This document shows, piece after piece, positions 44,622-52,684 of a DNA stretch of 64,000 nucleotides. Numbering within the stretch: the stretch's first letter is position 1; every line of letters starts with the position of its first letter. Origin of the DNA: Halomonas lysinitropha (GTDB lineage Bacteria > Pseudomonadota > Gammaproteobacteria > Pseudomonadales > Halomonadaceae); assembly GCF_902500215.1 (NCBI RefSeq), contig NZ_CABVOU010000014.1:124001-188000 (forward strand), read 5' to 3'. Below the pieces are notes generated by a model. It ran no database searches, had not been told where the DNA came from, and saw nothing but the letters and a program-made list of their open reading frames with translations. Position numbers and translations under genes: made by a program.

Positions 44622-45005
44622 TGTCTACGGACTTCCATCATCATCCATATCTTATTGTTTTCTATGAAATATGTGGCATAGGTTGTCCTATGGATGTCTA
44701 CGAAAACTAGCTTAAGCCCCTGAACCAGCACGACGGTGTCGACGCGGAAAGAGATCGCCCCGGCGCAGACCGGGGCGAAGCGAGAAACAGGGCCCACCAT
44801 CCTTGGCGTAACATGGAAAACGCAAGTTTACTTAGCGAGCCGAACCCGCGTCCTTAACTTGGGTCAGCTACTGATCGAGTACCAGGCGAGATCTCTGCAA
44901 TGCGGTGTAGCGATGAAGTACGCCGTCTGGAGGCCAAAGCGTGAGCCTCGGCTCCTCCCCAATGATTCACGGCTGACAGACCCCATCCAGCCATTGCCAT
45001 CCCTG
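44622..45005. other. AT-rich intergenic region between yicC and the intron
   Basis: The first 80 bp (to about 44710) are much richer in A+T than the surrounding genes and are flanked by the 9-bp direct repeat ATGTCTACG (44621-44629 and 44694-44702). A stem CGCCCCGG / CCGGGGCG (44757-44777 region) could end yicC transcription. From 44800 on, no gene is recognisable; this part is the 3' exon side of the intron. Confidence 0.5.
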
Positions 45006-46929
45006 ATCGAGTAGGAGGGGGAGTTGCCTCCCCCGTCCTCTCACACCACCGGGCATACGGTTCCGTACCACGGCGGTTCACGAAGAACGACTAAGCCCTC
45101 TTGCCGTATCGAGTACCGAGATCATCCCCTGCTGGGCGAACCAGCGGTTGGGCAAGGCATGGCGTATATGCAGAGCACCTGCGTTCCACCAAGGGCCTCG
45201 TCCATTCCCCGCTGATTTCCAGGCACGATGCTCGTTCAGACCTAGCGCCAGAAGCTTCCGGCGTCGGGTCCTTGGCCGTTTCCACTGCCGCCAGATCAGG
45301 CAGCGCAGTCGGCGGCGTATCCATCGATCCAGCGCTTCCAGCGGGCGTCTCACATCGACGAGGGAGAAGTAGCTGGCCCAGCCCCGCAGGACGGGGGTCA
45401 GCTCTTCGATGACGCGTCGGATGTTACGCCCTCTGCCGCGTTTCAGGATCTCGCGGAGTCGCTGCATTATGCGCTGCATACTGGCCTTGGTGATGGTCAG
45501 CCGTGCCAGCTTGTGCCGAGTCAGCGTGTAGCCCAGGTATCCTCGGTTCCAAGGCCGATCCACCGCACTCTTGTCGCGATTGACCGTCAGCCGGAGCGAA
45601 TTCTCGAGAAAATCACTCAGGCTGGCCATGACGCGGTCACCCGCCCGCCGACTCTTGACGTACACCTGCACATCGTCGGCATAGCGGCAGAAGCGGTGGC
45701 CCCGGCGCTCCAGTTCCTTGTCCACGTCGTCCAGCAGGATGTTCGCCAGCAGCGGGCTTAACGGCCCGCCCTGGGGCGTACCCTGCTTGCGTGGCGTGGT
45801 CAGGCCATGCTGGAACATACCGGCTTCCAGATAGCGACGGATCAGGCGCAGAACCCGCGTGTCGCGGACGCGGCGCGCGACCCGTGCCATCAGCAGGTCG
45901 TGGTTCACTCGGTCGAAGAAGGCTTCCAGGTCGAGGTCGACCACCCAGCGGTGGCCGGCAGTGACGTGGGCCTTCATGGCCGAGACGGCCTGCTGGGCAC
46001 TGCGTTGCGGGCGGTAGCCGTAGCTTGATTCGGAGAATCCCAGATCGAAGCGCGGCGTCAGCACCTGCAGCAGCGCCTGCTGGATCAGCCGGTCGGTGAC
46101 CGTGGGGATGCCGAGCTGTCGGGTCCCGCCCTTGGGCTTGGGGATCTCGACGGCTCGGATTGGGCTGGGGTGGTACTCACCGGCCAGCAGCCGCTCGCGC
46201 AGCGTCGGCCAGTGCTGTTTCAGGTGATCCGCCAACTGTTGCACCGTCATGCCGTCGGCACCCGGTGCGCCCTGGTTGGCGACCACCTTACGGTAAGCCT
46301 GCTGCATGTTCTGCGAGGCGGTAACCGCCTCCATGAGCGAGGCGGGCTCCGCTTTCGTCCACGATGACGACGCCGGGACCGTCTCGACGCTCACCGGCCG
46401 GGACTCGGGGTTCCGCCCCTGCCCCTCTGGGTGAGTGACGGTATTAGCGTCAGGGTCTGTCTTCATGATCGATCCTCGAGACGTCATCGCCTACTCGCGG
46501 TTCTTCATGTTCGGCCCTTGGTGCCGGGGTGAACCGGCACTTACTATGGCCTCTGCTGACGTCTGGTGGCCCATCCCGTCGCCTCTCGACGCCGGTAGCA
46601 CCGTGGCGGACCACCAGACCTCCCAGGGTAAGACGCGCGACCTTCCCGCTTATGCCTGTCGGATCTACGTCATGGCGTTCCGTGCAAGTATTGGGCTTCG
46701 ATGAACATGGCCATCTCACCCCGCCATGCCGCCTCGTATCCGCTTCCTGTTCGTCAGGCCAGCGTTTTGCCTCGGGCTTCCTTCGGATTCCCCCTCGCGG
46801 GAGACACCCTTGCCGTTGGCTAGCACTTCCCCTTGCCGGGCGTGCAGGGGACTTTCACCCCCAAGTCATCCCGAGGCACCACCCTCGGGAACAGCGCCAG
46901 TCAGGCGCTGCGCGCCATGCCTGGCGCAC
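45006..46929 (-). mobile_element. Group II intron, complete, probably class C
   Basis: 1924 bp on the minus strand. The 5' end is GTGCG at 46929 followed by paired hairpins of domain I and the fragment GTGAAAGTCCCCTGCAC. The open reading frame lies in the usual position. Downstream of it are a domain V-like segment (from GAACCGCCGTGG to GTGTGAGAGGACGG) and the domain VI hairpin GGGGGAGGC / CTCCCCC ending CTACTCGAT at 45006. It is inserted 10 bases after the stem of the phasin terminator, and the encoded protein has no endonuclease domain; both suit class C introns. Confidence 0.88.
45078..46466 (-). CDS. ltrA: Group II intron reverse transcriptase/maturase
   Basis: About 462 residues. Reverse transcriptase blocks are in order: RAVEIPKPKGGTRQLGIPTVTDRLIQQAL, SSYGYRPQRSAQQAV, DLDLEAFFDRVNHDLL, GTPQGGPLSPLLANILLDD, and the catalytic CRYADDVQVYV with both Asp residues. 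The thumb/maturase domain follows (NRGYLGYTLTRHKLARLTI, LTPVLRGWASYFSLVDVRRPLEALDRWIRRRLRC). There is no C-terminal HNH endonuclease domain. The protein would splice the intron and copy it into new sites. The frame appears intact, so the intron may be active. The ATG at 46466 follows CGAGGATCGATC. Confidence 0.95.
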   Translation of the reverse strand: MKTDPDANTVTHPEGQGRNPESRPVSVETVPASSSWTKAEPASLMEAVTASQNMQQAYRKVVANQGAPGADGMTVQQLADHLKQHWPTLRERLLAGEYHPSPIRAVEIPKPKGGTRQLGIPTVTDRLIQQALLQVLTPRFDLGFSESSYGYRPQRSAQQAVSAMKAHVTAGHRWVVDLDLEAFFDRVNHDLLMARVARRVRDTRVLRLIRRYLEAGMFQHGLTTPRKQGTPQGGPLSPLLANILLDDVDKELERRGHRFCRYADDVQVYVKSRRAGDRVMASLSDFLENSLRLTVNRDKSAVDRPWNRGYLGYTLTRHKLARLTITKASMQRIMQRLREILKRGRGRNIRRVIEELTPVLRGWASYFSLVDVRRPLEALDRWIRRRLRCLIWRQWKRPRTRRRKLLALGLNEHRAWKSAGNGRGPWWNAGALHIRHALPNRWFAQQGMISVLDTARGLSRSS

Positions 46930-46938
46930 CATGCGAAA

Positions 46939-46963
46939 GGCCACCGATCATGGATCGGTGGCC
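46939..46963 (-). terminator. Phasin terminator and intron target
   Basis: Perfect 11-bp stem GGCCACCGATC / GATCGGTGGCC with a 3-base loop. Reading leftward it is followed by TTTCGCATG and then the intron 5' end, so the natural T run was interrupted by the insertion. A second hairpin GCCGGC / GCCGGC lies between it and the phasin stop. Confidence 0.88.
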
Positions 46964-47007
46964 TCGGGTATCGCGTCCTGCCGGCGTAGGCCGGCGGGTA
47001 GCCCTAA

Positions 47008-47421
47008 TTAGGCGGTCTTGGCAGCCTTGGGAGCCGCTTCCTTGACGGCCTTGGTGGCGGTCTCGGTGGTTTCCTTGATGCCTTCCTGGGCCTTCTGGAC
47101 GTTCTCTTCGGTCAGCTTCTGGCTATCCTTGGCGAAGTCCTGCTGCAGGGCGACAACCTTCTCGGTGTCTGCCTTCAGGCGCTCGGTCAGTTCCGTAGCG
47201 ACCTGCTGCTGGCCTTCCATGTAGCTCTTGAGGCCTTCGGCATCCTTGACTTCCATCAGGCTGCGCAGCTGCGACAGGTTGGTGTCGGTATAGGACTTGG
47301 CGGCGTCAAGCTGAGCGTTGACCAGCTTCTCGGTGAAGTCGACGGACAGGGCAGCGTAAGCACGCGCCGGGCCGAACATCATGGTCTCGAACTGCTTGGT
47401 GTCGAAGTTAAAGTTGCTCAT
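47008..47421 (-). CDS. Phasin family protein
   Basis: A 137-residue, almost wholly alpha-helical protein without cysteine. It has the phasin pattern near the N-terminus ([55 protein letters not shown]) and a long amphipathic coiled-coil middle. The Ala/Lys-rich tail [14 protein letters not shown] resembles granule- and DNA-associated phasins. Phasins coat polyhydroxyalkanoate granules. Repeated TTGTGCA elements upstream may bind the PhaR repressor. Confidence 0.9.
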   Translation of the reverse strand: MSNFNFDTKQFETMMFGPARAYAALSVDFTEKLVNAQLDAAKSYTDTNLSQLRSLMEVKDAEGLKSYMEGQQQVATELTERLKADTEKVVALQQDFAKDSQKLTEENVQKAQEGIKETTETATKAVKEAAPKAAKTA

Positions 47422-47469
47422 CTGAAGAACCTCCGGGTTCTGAACGAACGGGAGATCCCCGCTCTGATG

Positions 47470-47506
47470 TTGTGCACACTAACAGGGATTTTTGTGCAGT
47501 GCAACA
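47470..47506 (-). promoter_or_regulatory. Repeated TTGTGCA boxes upstream of the phasin gene
   Basis: TTGTGCA occurs at 47470-47476 and 47492-47498, 22 bp apart (two helical turns). Both sit in local dyads (TGTGCACA and TTGTGCAGTGCAACA). PhaR repressors of phasin genes bind TGCA-containing sites, so this is a plausible operator. Confidence 0.4.
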
Positions 47507-47584
47507 TAATTCCAGTAATGAGCACCCGGCAGGAAAGGCCGCCATGGGATCCCTCCTCACTCTTCTTTGCGACGATGCCTGAGC

Positions 47585-47860
47585 TCAGGCCACTGCCTGG
47601 CCCGAAACGCGATTGCCGCCCGAAGCCTTGCTGACATACATGGCATTGTCAGCCCGGTCGAGAAGTGCTTCGACCAAGGCGCCGTGTTCGGGATAGGAGG
47701 CCACCCCCACACTAGCCGTCGCCATTGATCCCGATAACCGAGCCATGGCGTGGCCTTCCGCAACGGAAAGATCCGTGACGACATCGCCCCGACCAAGGCC
47801 GGGCAAAATGAGAACACCGCGAAACAGGAAGAGGCGTAAGTCCGTCCTTGAGCCCGACAT
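47585..47860 (-). pseudogene. Remnant of a GGDEF (diguanylate cyclase) domain
   Basis: The frame encodes only the last ~80 residues of a GGDEF domain: VLILPGLGRGDVVTD, AEGHAMARLSG, ATASVGVASYPEHG, LLDRADNAMYVSKASGGNRV. The GG(D/E)EF active-site loop itself and everything upstream are missing, replaced by the end of the AtuA-like gene. It cannot make cyclic di-GMP and is a decayed gene end. Confidence 0.8.
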
Positions 47861-47869
47861 CCGTTCCGT

Positions 47870-48220
47870 TCATCCCTCGAGCGTCGCCGGCACGGCGATC
47901 GCCATGCCGAGCAACAGAAAGGAGAGCGTCTTGCCGTGACCGTCCAGGTTCAGCGCCCCATTGACCCCGCCCTGCAGCACATCGTCGAGCACCAGGTTCA
48001 TGCCGGCGAGACCCGGCAGCGGATAGCGCCGCACCCGGCTGACGCCGCGGTGGGCGAACAGCGCCTGCAACCGATCCTCGGTGATCTGAGCGAGCAGGAT
48101 ATCGTAATGACGTGGGTCATAGGCGAACAGCGCCAGGTTAAGCCGCTCGCCCTTGTCGCCGGCACGGGCATGCGCCAGGCGGTGCAGCGACATCATCTTC
48201 ACATCATCACTGGGCGCCAT
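47870..48220 (-). CDS. AtuA-associated C-terminal domain protein
   Basis: A 116-residue protein that corresponds to the small C-terminal domain fused to AtuA in many genomes. HRLAHARAGDKGERLNLALFAYDPRHYDILLAQIT near the start and the middle RVRRYPLPGLAGMNLVLDDVLQGGVNGALNLDGHGKTLS are its typical features. Here it is a separate gene overlapping the larger AtuA gene by 14 bp, so the two products probably form a complex. AGGAG precedes the ATG at 48220. The reaction is unknown. Confidence 0.85.
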   Translation of the reverse strand: MAPSDDVKMMSLHRLAHARAGDKGERLNLALFAYDPRHYDILLAQITEDRLQALFAHRGVSRVRRYPLPGLAGMNLVLDDVLQGGVNGALNLDGHGKTLSFLLLGMAIAVPATLEG

Positions 48221-49610
48221 GGTCGTGACTCCTGTCGTCATTCATCGGGGTGCCATACAGGGTGGCGAAGGCCTCGACGTCGCTGCGCTGGACCAGGTAG
48301 GAGGCCGTGCAGATCCGTCGCTGGAACTGACGGCGCACCCCGCCCCCGCCGGCCGGGCCGGCGCAGTAGAGCGCCAGCAGCTCTTGAGTCGCGCGTTCCA
48401 CCCAGCGCCGCTCGGCGTGCCCCACGGCGAGCCGCAGTCGGTAATCGCCGCTCTCCTGCCCTGCCGTCTGCCGCTGCAGGTCGCCGGTATCGCTGTCGAA
48501 GACGCTGGTGTGCCCGATGATGTCGAACCGCGAGCGTAACTCGGGGGGCGCGCGAAAGGTGAGCCGTTCGCGAAGCACCTCGGCCGCCAGCTGCGCTCTG
48601 GCGAACGCATTGGGGCCGGCGTAGGAGATCTCGGCTTCTCCCTGCCAACCGCCCGCGTAGCACACGGTGGTCTTGAGCCGCTCCGGCGCCGGCCTGCCGC
48701 GGATGCCGCTGACCGCGACCCGGTCGGGACCGATCTCGTAAACCCTGACGCCGGAGAGATCCACGATCACGTCCGGCGTCAGGTAGCCGCCCGGGTCGTG
48801 GACCTCGTACAGCAACTGCTCCTTCACCGTGTGCTCGGTCACGCAGCCGCCAGTGCCGGGCGGCTTGGTCACCACAAGGCTGCCGTCCTCTTCCACCTCG
48901 ATGATGGGATAGCCCACCGTGGCCAGGTCGGGCACGTCCTTCAAGCCAGGGTCGGCGAAGTAGCCGCCGCTCACCTGGGACCCGCACTCGCCCAGGTGCC
49001 CTGCCATCGTGCCCGCCGCCAGGCGGTCCCAATCGTCCCAGGCCCAGCTGAAGTAGTGCATCAGCGGGGCCAGGAACAGCGACGGGTCGGCCACGCGACC
49101 GGTCACGACCACCTCGGCACCCAGGGCCAGCGCCTCGACCAGGGGCGCAGCGCCGAGGTAGACGTTGGCCGAGATCAGCGCCTCCTCACCCGGCATCTCG
49201 CCGCTCTCCCCCTCCCAGCGCTGCAGATCGATACGGGAGAGGCGCGAGCGGATATCGTCGCCCTGCACGTGACCGATGCGGATATCGGCTCGCCCTGCCC
49301 CCTGGGCAAGCGCGCGGACCCGTTCGCAGGCGCCTGCCGGGTTGGCGGCACCGAAGTTGCCGAGGATAGCGATGCCATTGGCCAGGCAGTCATCGAGCAC
49401 AGGCTCCAGCAGTTCGTCGAGCAGCGGCTCGAAGCCGGCGTCGGGATCGTCATGCCGTGCCCGGTGGGCGGCGGCCAGGGTTCGTTCCCCCAGGGTCTCG
49501 AAGAGCAGCGCGGCGGGCTGGCCACGGCGGATCAGCTCGGCCACCACGGGAATCGCCGCATCGGTGCGGTCACCGGAAAACCCGGCACCGCTGCCCAGCA
49601 GAAAGGTCAT
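48207..49610 (-). CDS. AtuA/DUF1446 family protein
   Basis: A 467-residue protein matching the acyclic-terpene-utilisation AtuA family: GSGAGFSGDRTDAAIPVVAELI at the start, ISANVYLGAAPLVEALALGAEVVVTGRVADPSLFLAPL, WDRLAAGTMAGHLGECGSQVSGGYFADPG, and PGTGGCVTEHTVKEQLLYEVHDPGGYLTPDVIVDLS. The family is associated with acyl-CoA or hydroxy-acid metabolism but no reaction is firmly established. There are no citronellol genes nearby, so a terpene role is doubtful. It overlaps the TRAP permease gene by 4 bp (ATGA) and forms one operon with it; the transported compound is probably its substrate. Confidence 0.88.
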   Translation of the reverse strand: MTFLLGSGAGFSGDRTDAAIPVVAELIRRGQPAALLFETLGERTLAAAHRARHDDPDAGFEPLLDELLEPVLDDCLANGIAILGNFGAANPAGACERVRALAQGAGRADIRIGHVQGDDIRSRLSRIDLQRWEGESGEMPGEEALISANVYLGAAPLVEALALGAEVVVTGRVADPSLFLAPLMHYFSWAWDDWDRLAAGTMAGHLGECGSQVSGGYFADPGLKDVPDLATVGYPIIEVEEDGSLVVTKPPGTGGCVTEHTVKEQLLYEVHDPGGYLTPDVIVDLSGVRVYEIGPDRVAVSGIRGRPAPERLKTTVCYAGGWQGEAEISYAGPNAFARAQLAAEVLRERLTFRAPPELRSRFDIIGHTSVFDSDTGDLQRQTAGQESGDYRLRLAVGHAERRWVERATQELLALYCAGPAGGGGVRRQFQRRICTASYLVQRSDVEAFATLYGTPMNDDRSHDHGAQ

Positions 49611-51502
49611 GGGGATGTCTCCTTGGCGGACATATCGCGCGAGGGGCCAGCAGATATCGACCGACGCCGTCGCAGCGCATACATCCCCGCCAGTGCCAGC
49701 AGTGCCGCTACCGTCGTCAGCCAGCCCGGCGTCAGTGCCAGGCCGATCACCACGATCAGACCGATGATATCCAGGGCACGGTTGCCGGTTATCGCCACGC
49801 GTGACATCAGCGAGGCGAAGGCGATCACGAAGACCACGCCCTGACAGATCGCCAGCGCGATATCAACCGCCCCACTGAAGCCGGCCAGCGCCGGATAGAT
49901 CAGCAGCAGAAAGGGAATGACGTAGATCGCCGCCGCCAGGCGCACGGCCTCACCGGCCGCCGGTAGCCAGTTGGTGCCGGCGATACCCGAGGCGACAAAC
50001 ACCGCCACGCACACCGGCGGAGTGATGACCGAGAGGGTTGCGAAGTAGAACACGAAGAGATGCGCGATGAGCGGCTCCACGCCGATGGTGGTCAGCGCCG
50101 GTGCCAGCACCGAGGCCACCAGCACGTAGGCCGCAGTCGTGGGAATGCCCATGCCCAGGATCAAGCACACGCCGCCCACGATGCCCGCCACCAGGAACAG
50201 CGACTCGCCGCCGACGTTGACGATCAGGCTGGCGAGCGTCACGCCGATACCGGTCATGCCGATCATCGCCACCAGGATCTGCGCCCCGGCCAGCAGCACG
50301 CCGATGATCACCATGCCTCTGCCGGCATCCATCAAGCCCGACAGCAGCTTGCCGAGGATCTCCTCTAATGGCGTTCTTGCCAGCAGGGCAAAGGGCACGA
50401 AGGTGAACACCGTCATCATGATGCCGTAGAAGGCCGAAAGCTGGATGGAACGCCCGTTGAGCACGCCGAAGAAGAGCCCGCCCAGTGCCGCGAGGATCGG
50501 CACGATGCGCTCGGGGCGCAGCACGTCGCGCCAGCCGGGCAACTCATCGGCCGGCACCACACGCAGGTTGCGCCGCTGCGCGACCAGATGGATGGTCAGG
50601 AAGACCCCCAGGTAGAACAGGATCGCCGGCAGCAGCGCCGCCAGGGCGATGCGCAGGTAACTCTCGCCGAGGATCTCGGCCATGATGAAGGCCGCCGCAC
50701 CGAGGATAGGCGGCGCGATCTGACCACCCGTCGAGGCCACGGCCTCCACGGCGGCGGCAAAGGGCCGTGGGTAGTCAAGCCGCTTCATCATGGGAATGGT
50801 GAAGTTGCCGGTGGTGGCCACGTTGGCCACCGCGCTGCCACTGACCATGCCGAAGAGCCCCGAGGCGACCGTGGCCACCTTGGCGGCCCCGCCTGGCGAA
50901 CGGCCGCTGATGCGCAGTGCCAGATCCATGAAGGTCTGACCGCCGCCCGTGTGCAGCAACAGGCTGCCGAACAGCACGAAGGCAGCAATGGTGGTCGCGG
51001 CCACGCCCACCAGCATGCCCCAGACCCCGAGATCACCGAGGTAGATGGTCTCGGTGATGTAGACCAGGTCGAAGCCGCGGTGCCCCAGCGGGCCGGGAAT
51101 GGCGGCGCCGAACCAGGCATAGCCCAGGCCGGCCACCACCAGCAGCGGAAAGATCAGGCCGATGGCGCGCCGCGACAGCTCGAGGATCGCCACCAGCAGC
51201 ACCCCGGTGAAGAGCATGTCGCGGGTCGATGCCCAGGGCAGCTCCACCAGGATGCGCTCGGCATTCATCGCCACGTAGCCACAGGCGAGCACGGCACCCA
51301 CCGCCAGGACGAGATCGAGGGCGATGCCCAGGGGACGCCAGCGCTTGCCGGCCCCCAGCGGATAGACCGTCAGCCCCAGCAGGATCACCAGCGCAAGGAA
51401 GATGCTGCGCTGGATCAAGCTCTCGAAGGGGCCAGTGGCGGCGGTGTACAGAATCAGCCCACCCAGCGTGAGGGCCAGCCCCCGGGTCAGATGCTCGCGC
51501 AC
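49607..51502 (-). CDS. TRAP transporter fused permease (TAXI-associated, 4TM/12TM)
   Basis: A 631-residue inner-membrane protein in which the small (DctQ) and large (DctM) permease parts are joined, as is usual for TAXI-type TRAP systems. About 16 hydrophobic segments can be counted. The DctM core is visible in GLFGMVSGSAVANVATTGNFTIPMMKRLDYPRPFAAAVEAVASTGGQIAPPILGAAAFIMAE. It takes substrate from the TAXI protein encoded upstream. GTG at 51502 is the start, with AAGGAG six bases before it. Confidence 0.92.
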   Translation of the reverse strand: MREHLTRGLALTLGGLILYTAATGPFESLIQRSIFLALVILLGLTVYPLGAGKRWRPLGIALDLVLAVGAVLACGYVAMNAERILVELPWASTRDMLFTGVLLVAILELSRRAIGLIFPLLVVAGLGYAWFGAAIPGPLGHRGFDLVYITETIYLGDLGVWGMLVGVAATTIAAFVLFGSLLLHTGGGQTFMDLALRISGRSPGGAAKVATVASGLFGMVSGSAVANVATTGNFTIPMMKRLDYPRPFAAAVEAVASTGGQIAPPILGAAAFIMAEILGESYLRIALAALLPAILFYLGVFLTIHLVAQRRNLRVVPADELPGWRDVLRPERIVPILAALGGLFFGVLNGRSIQLSAFYGIMMTVFTFVPFALLARTPLEEILGKLLSGLMDAGRGMVIIGVLLAGAQILVAMIGMTGIGVTLASLIVNVGGESLFLVAGIVGGVCLILGMGIPTTAAYVLVASVLAPALTTIGVEPLIAHLFVFYFATLSVITPPVCVAVFVASGIAGTNWLPAAGEAVRLAAAIYVIPFLLLIYPALAGFSGAVDIALAICQGVVFVIAFASLMSRVAITGNRALDIIGLIVVIGLALTPGWLTTVAALLALAGMYALRRRRSISAGPSRDMSAKETSP

Positions 51503-51523
51503 GGAAAGCTCCTTCGACGGCCG

Positions 51524-52489
51524 TTATTCGGCGGGCTGCAGAGCATCCGGGATTTCCATACCCTGCTCTTCGAAGTAGCGTGCGGCGCCGGCATGCAGCG
51601 GGACGGTCCCGACATCGAGGGTCATCTGCGCCATGTCGGCATCCTTGATCGCCGAGAAGGCGTTGGCCTGGGGCTCGGGATTCTCCATCACCGCCTTGAC
51701 GATCTGGTAGGCGGTCTCTTCATCCATGTCCGGATGCGCGTGAACGGCCACGCCGAAGGCCCAGGTGGTGAAGGCCGGGATGCCGTCGGCGGCGCCCTCG
51801 GGAATGTCCACGACCGCGATATCAGGCATCTCGCTGCGCAGGGTATCGGCCTGCTCGTCAGTGAGCGACAGCACATTGATCGGCGTGAAGGTGGCGATAT
51901 CCATGGTCGAACCGTCCAGGCGATTGCCCACGCCGGACTTCACGTAGCCGGCGATCCGCCCGTCCTTGATGGAGTCGACCACGTCGGTGGTCGAGCCACG
52001 CACGTAGTCGGGGGTGATTCCCAGGGTCTTCATGACCGCCTCGGTGGTGCTCTCGGTAGCCGAGCCGGTGATGCCCGGGTTGAGGCGCACCCCGTCCAGT
52101 TCCTGCATGCTCTCGACCCCGGCATCCTCCCGCATCACCACGTTCTGCGGCGCCACGGTGTAGACCCACAGCAGTCGCGTATCCACCGGACGCTCCTCGA
52201 AATCGCCCTGGCCGGCGTAGGCGTGATAGCCGGTGTTGGTGGTCACCAGCCCCATGTCCATCTGGTCGCGGCTGAGCCGGCGCAGGTTATCGACGGTGGC
52301 ACCGGTCTCGGCGACGGAGGAGCTGACGCCTTCGAGCTCGCTGTTGATGATCTGATTGACCGCCACGAAGTAACCGTAGTGGCTCGACGAGCTGGAGGTC
52401 GAGCCGATCAGCAGGCGCTCCTGGGCGGGGGCGGAAGCGGCGGCGAGAAGTGCGGCACTGGCGGCCACGGCGGTAAGCAGCGTTTTCAT
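51524..52489 (-). CDS. TAXI-family TRAP substrate-binding protein
   Basis: A 321-residue periplasmic protein with a signal peptide (cut after APA, residue ~22). The TAXI-type ligand loop is LIGSTSSSSSHYGYFVAVNQIIN, with SSVAETGATVDNLRRLSRDQMDMGLV and LNPGITGSATESTTEAVMKTLGI further on. It delivers an unidentified carboxylate to the fused permease downstream. It is the first gene of a four-gene leftward operon with a divergent LysR gene. Confidence 0.9.
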   Translation of the reverse strand: MKTLLTAVAASAALLAAASAPAQERLLIGSTSSSSSHYGYFVAVNQIINSELEGVSSSVAETGATVDNLRRLSRDQMDMGLVTTNTGYHAYAGQGDFEERPVDTRLLWVYTVAPQNVVMREDAGVESMQELDGVRLNPGITGSATESTTEAVMKTLGITPDYVRGSTTDVVDSIKDGRIAGYVKSGVGNRLDGSTMDIATFTPINVLSLTDEQADTLRSEMPDIAVVDIPEGAADGIPAFTTWAFGVAVHAHPDMDEETAYQIVKAVMENPEPQANAFSAIKDADMAQMTLDVGTVPLHAGAARYFEEQGMEIPDALQPAE

Positions 52490-52635
52490 GGTGGTTGGCT
52501 CCTGGCCCGGTCGCGGGCTTGTTGTTGTGATAAATCATGAGGTGAAACAGCGTCTCGTGACGGTGCACGATCCACCCGGCAGCGCTTCAGGAAGGTGCGT
52601 CGCAAGAGCGCCACTCGATGCAGCGTGGTTGCCGA

Positions 52636-52684
52636 TCTAAATTTTGTACATTGAATTGTTTTTAAATTCTGTTTTACTTTCTAA
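52636..52684. promoter_or_regulatory. AT-rich control region before the LysR gene
   Basis: A ~50-bp A+T-rich run (ATTTTGTACATTGAATT, then TTTTTAAATTCTG) in otherwise GC-rich DNA, directly before the LysR-type gene and ~150 bp from the TAXI operon start. It probably holds the LysR promoter and a T-N11-A type site; exact boxes could not be fixed. Confidence 0.45.

Noticed and set aside
44868-44885. CTGATCGAGTA repeated from the intron 3' junction, as a second intron end
   Set aside because: Only about 11 bases match, and the sequence around it lacks domain V or VI pairing. Probably coincidence.
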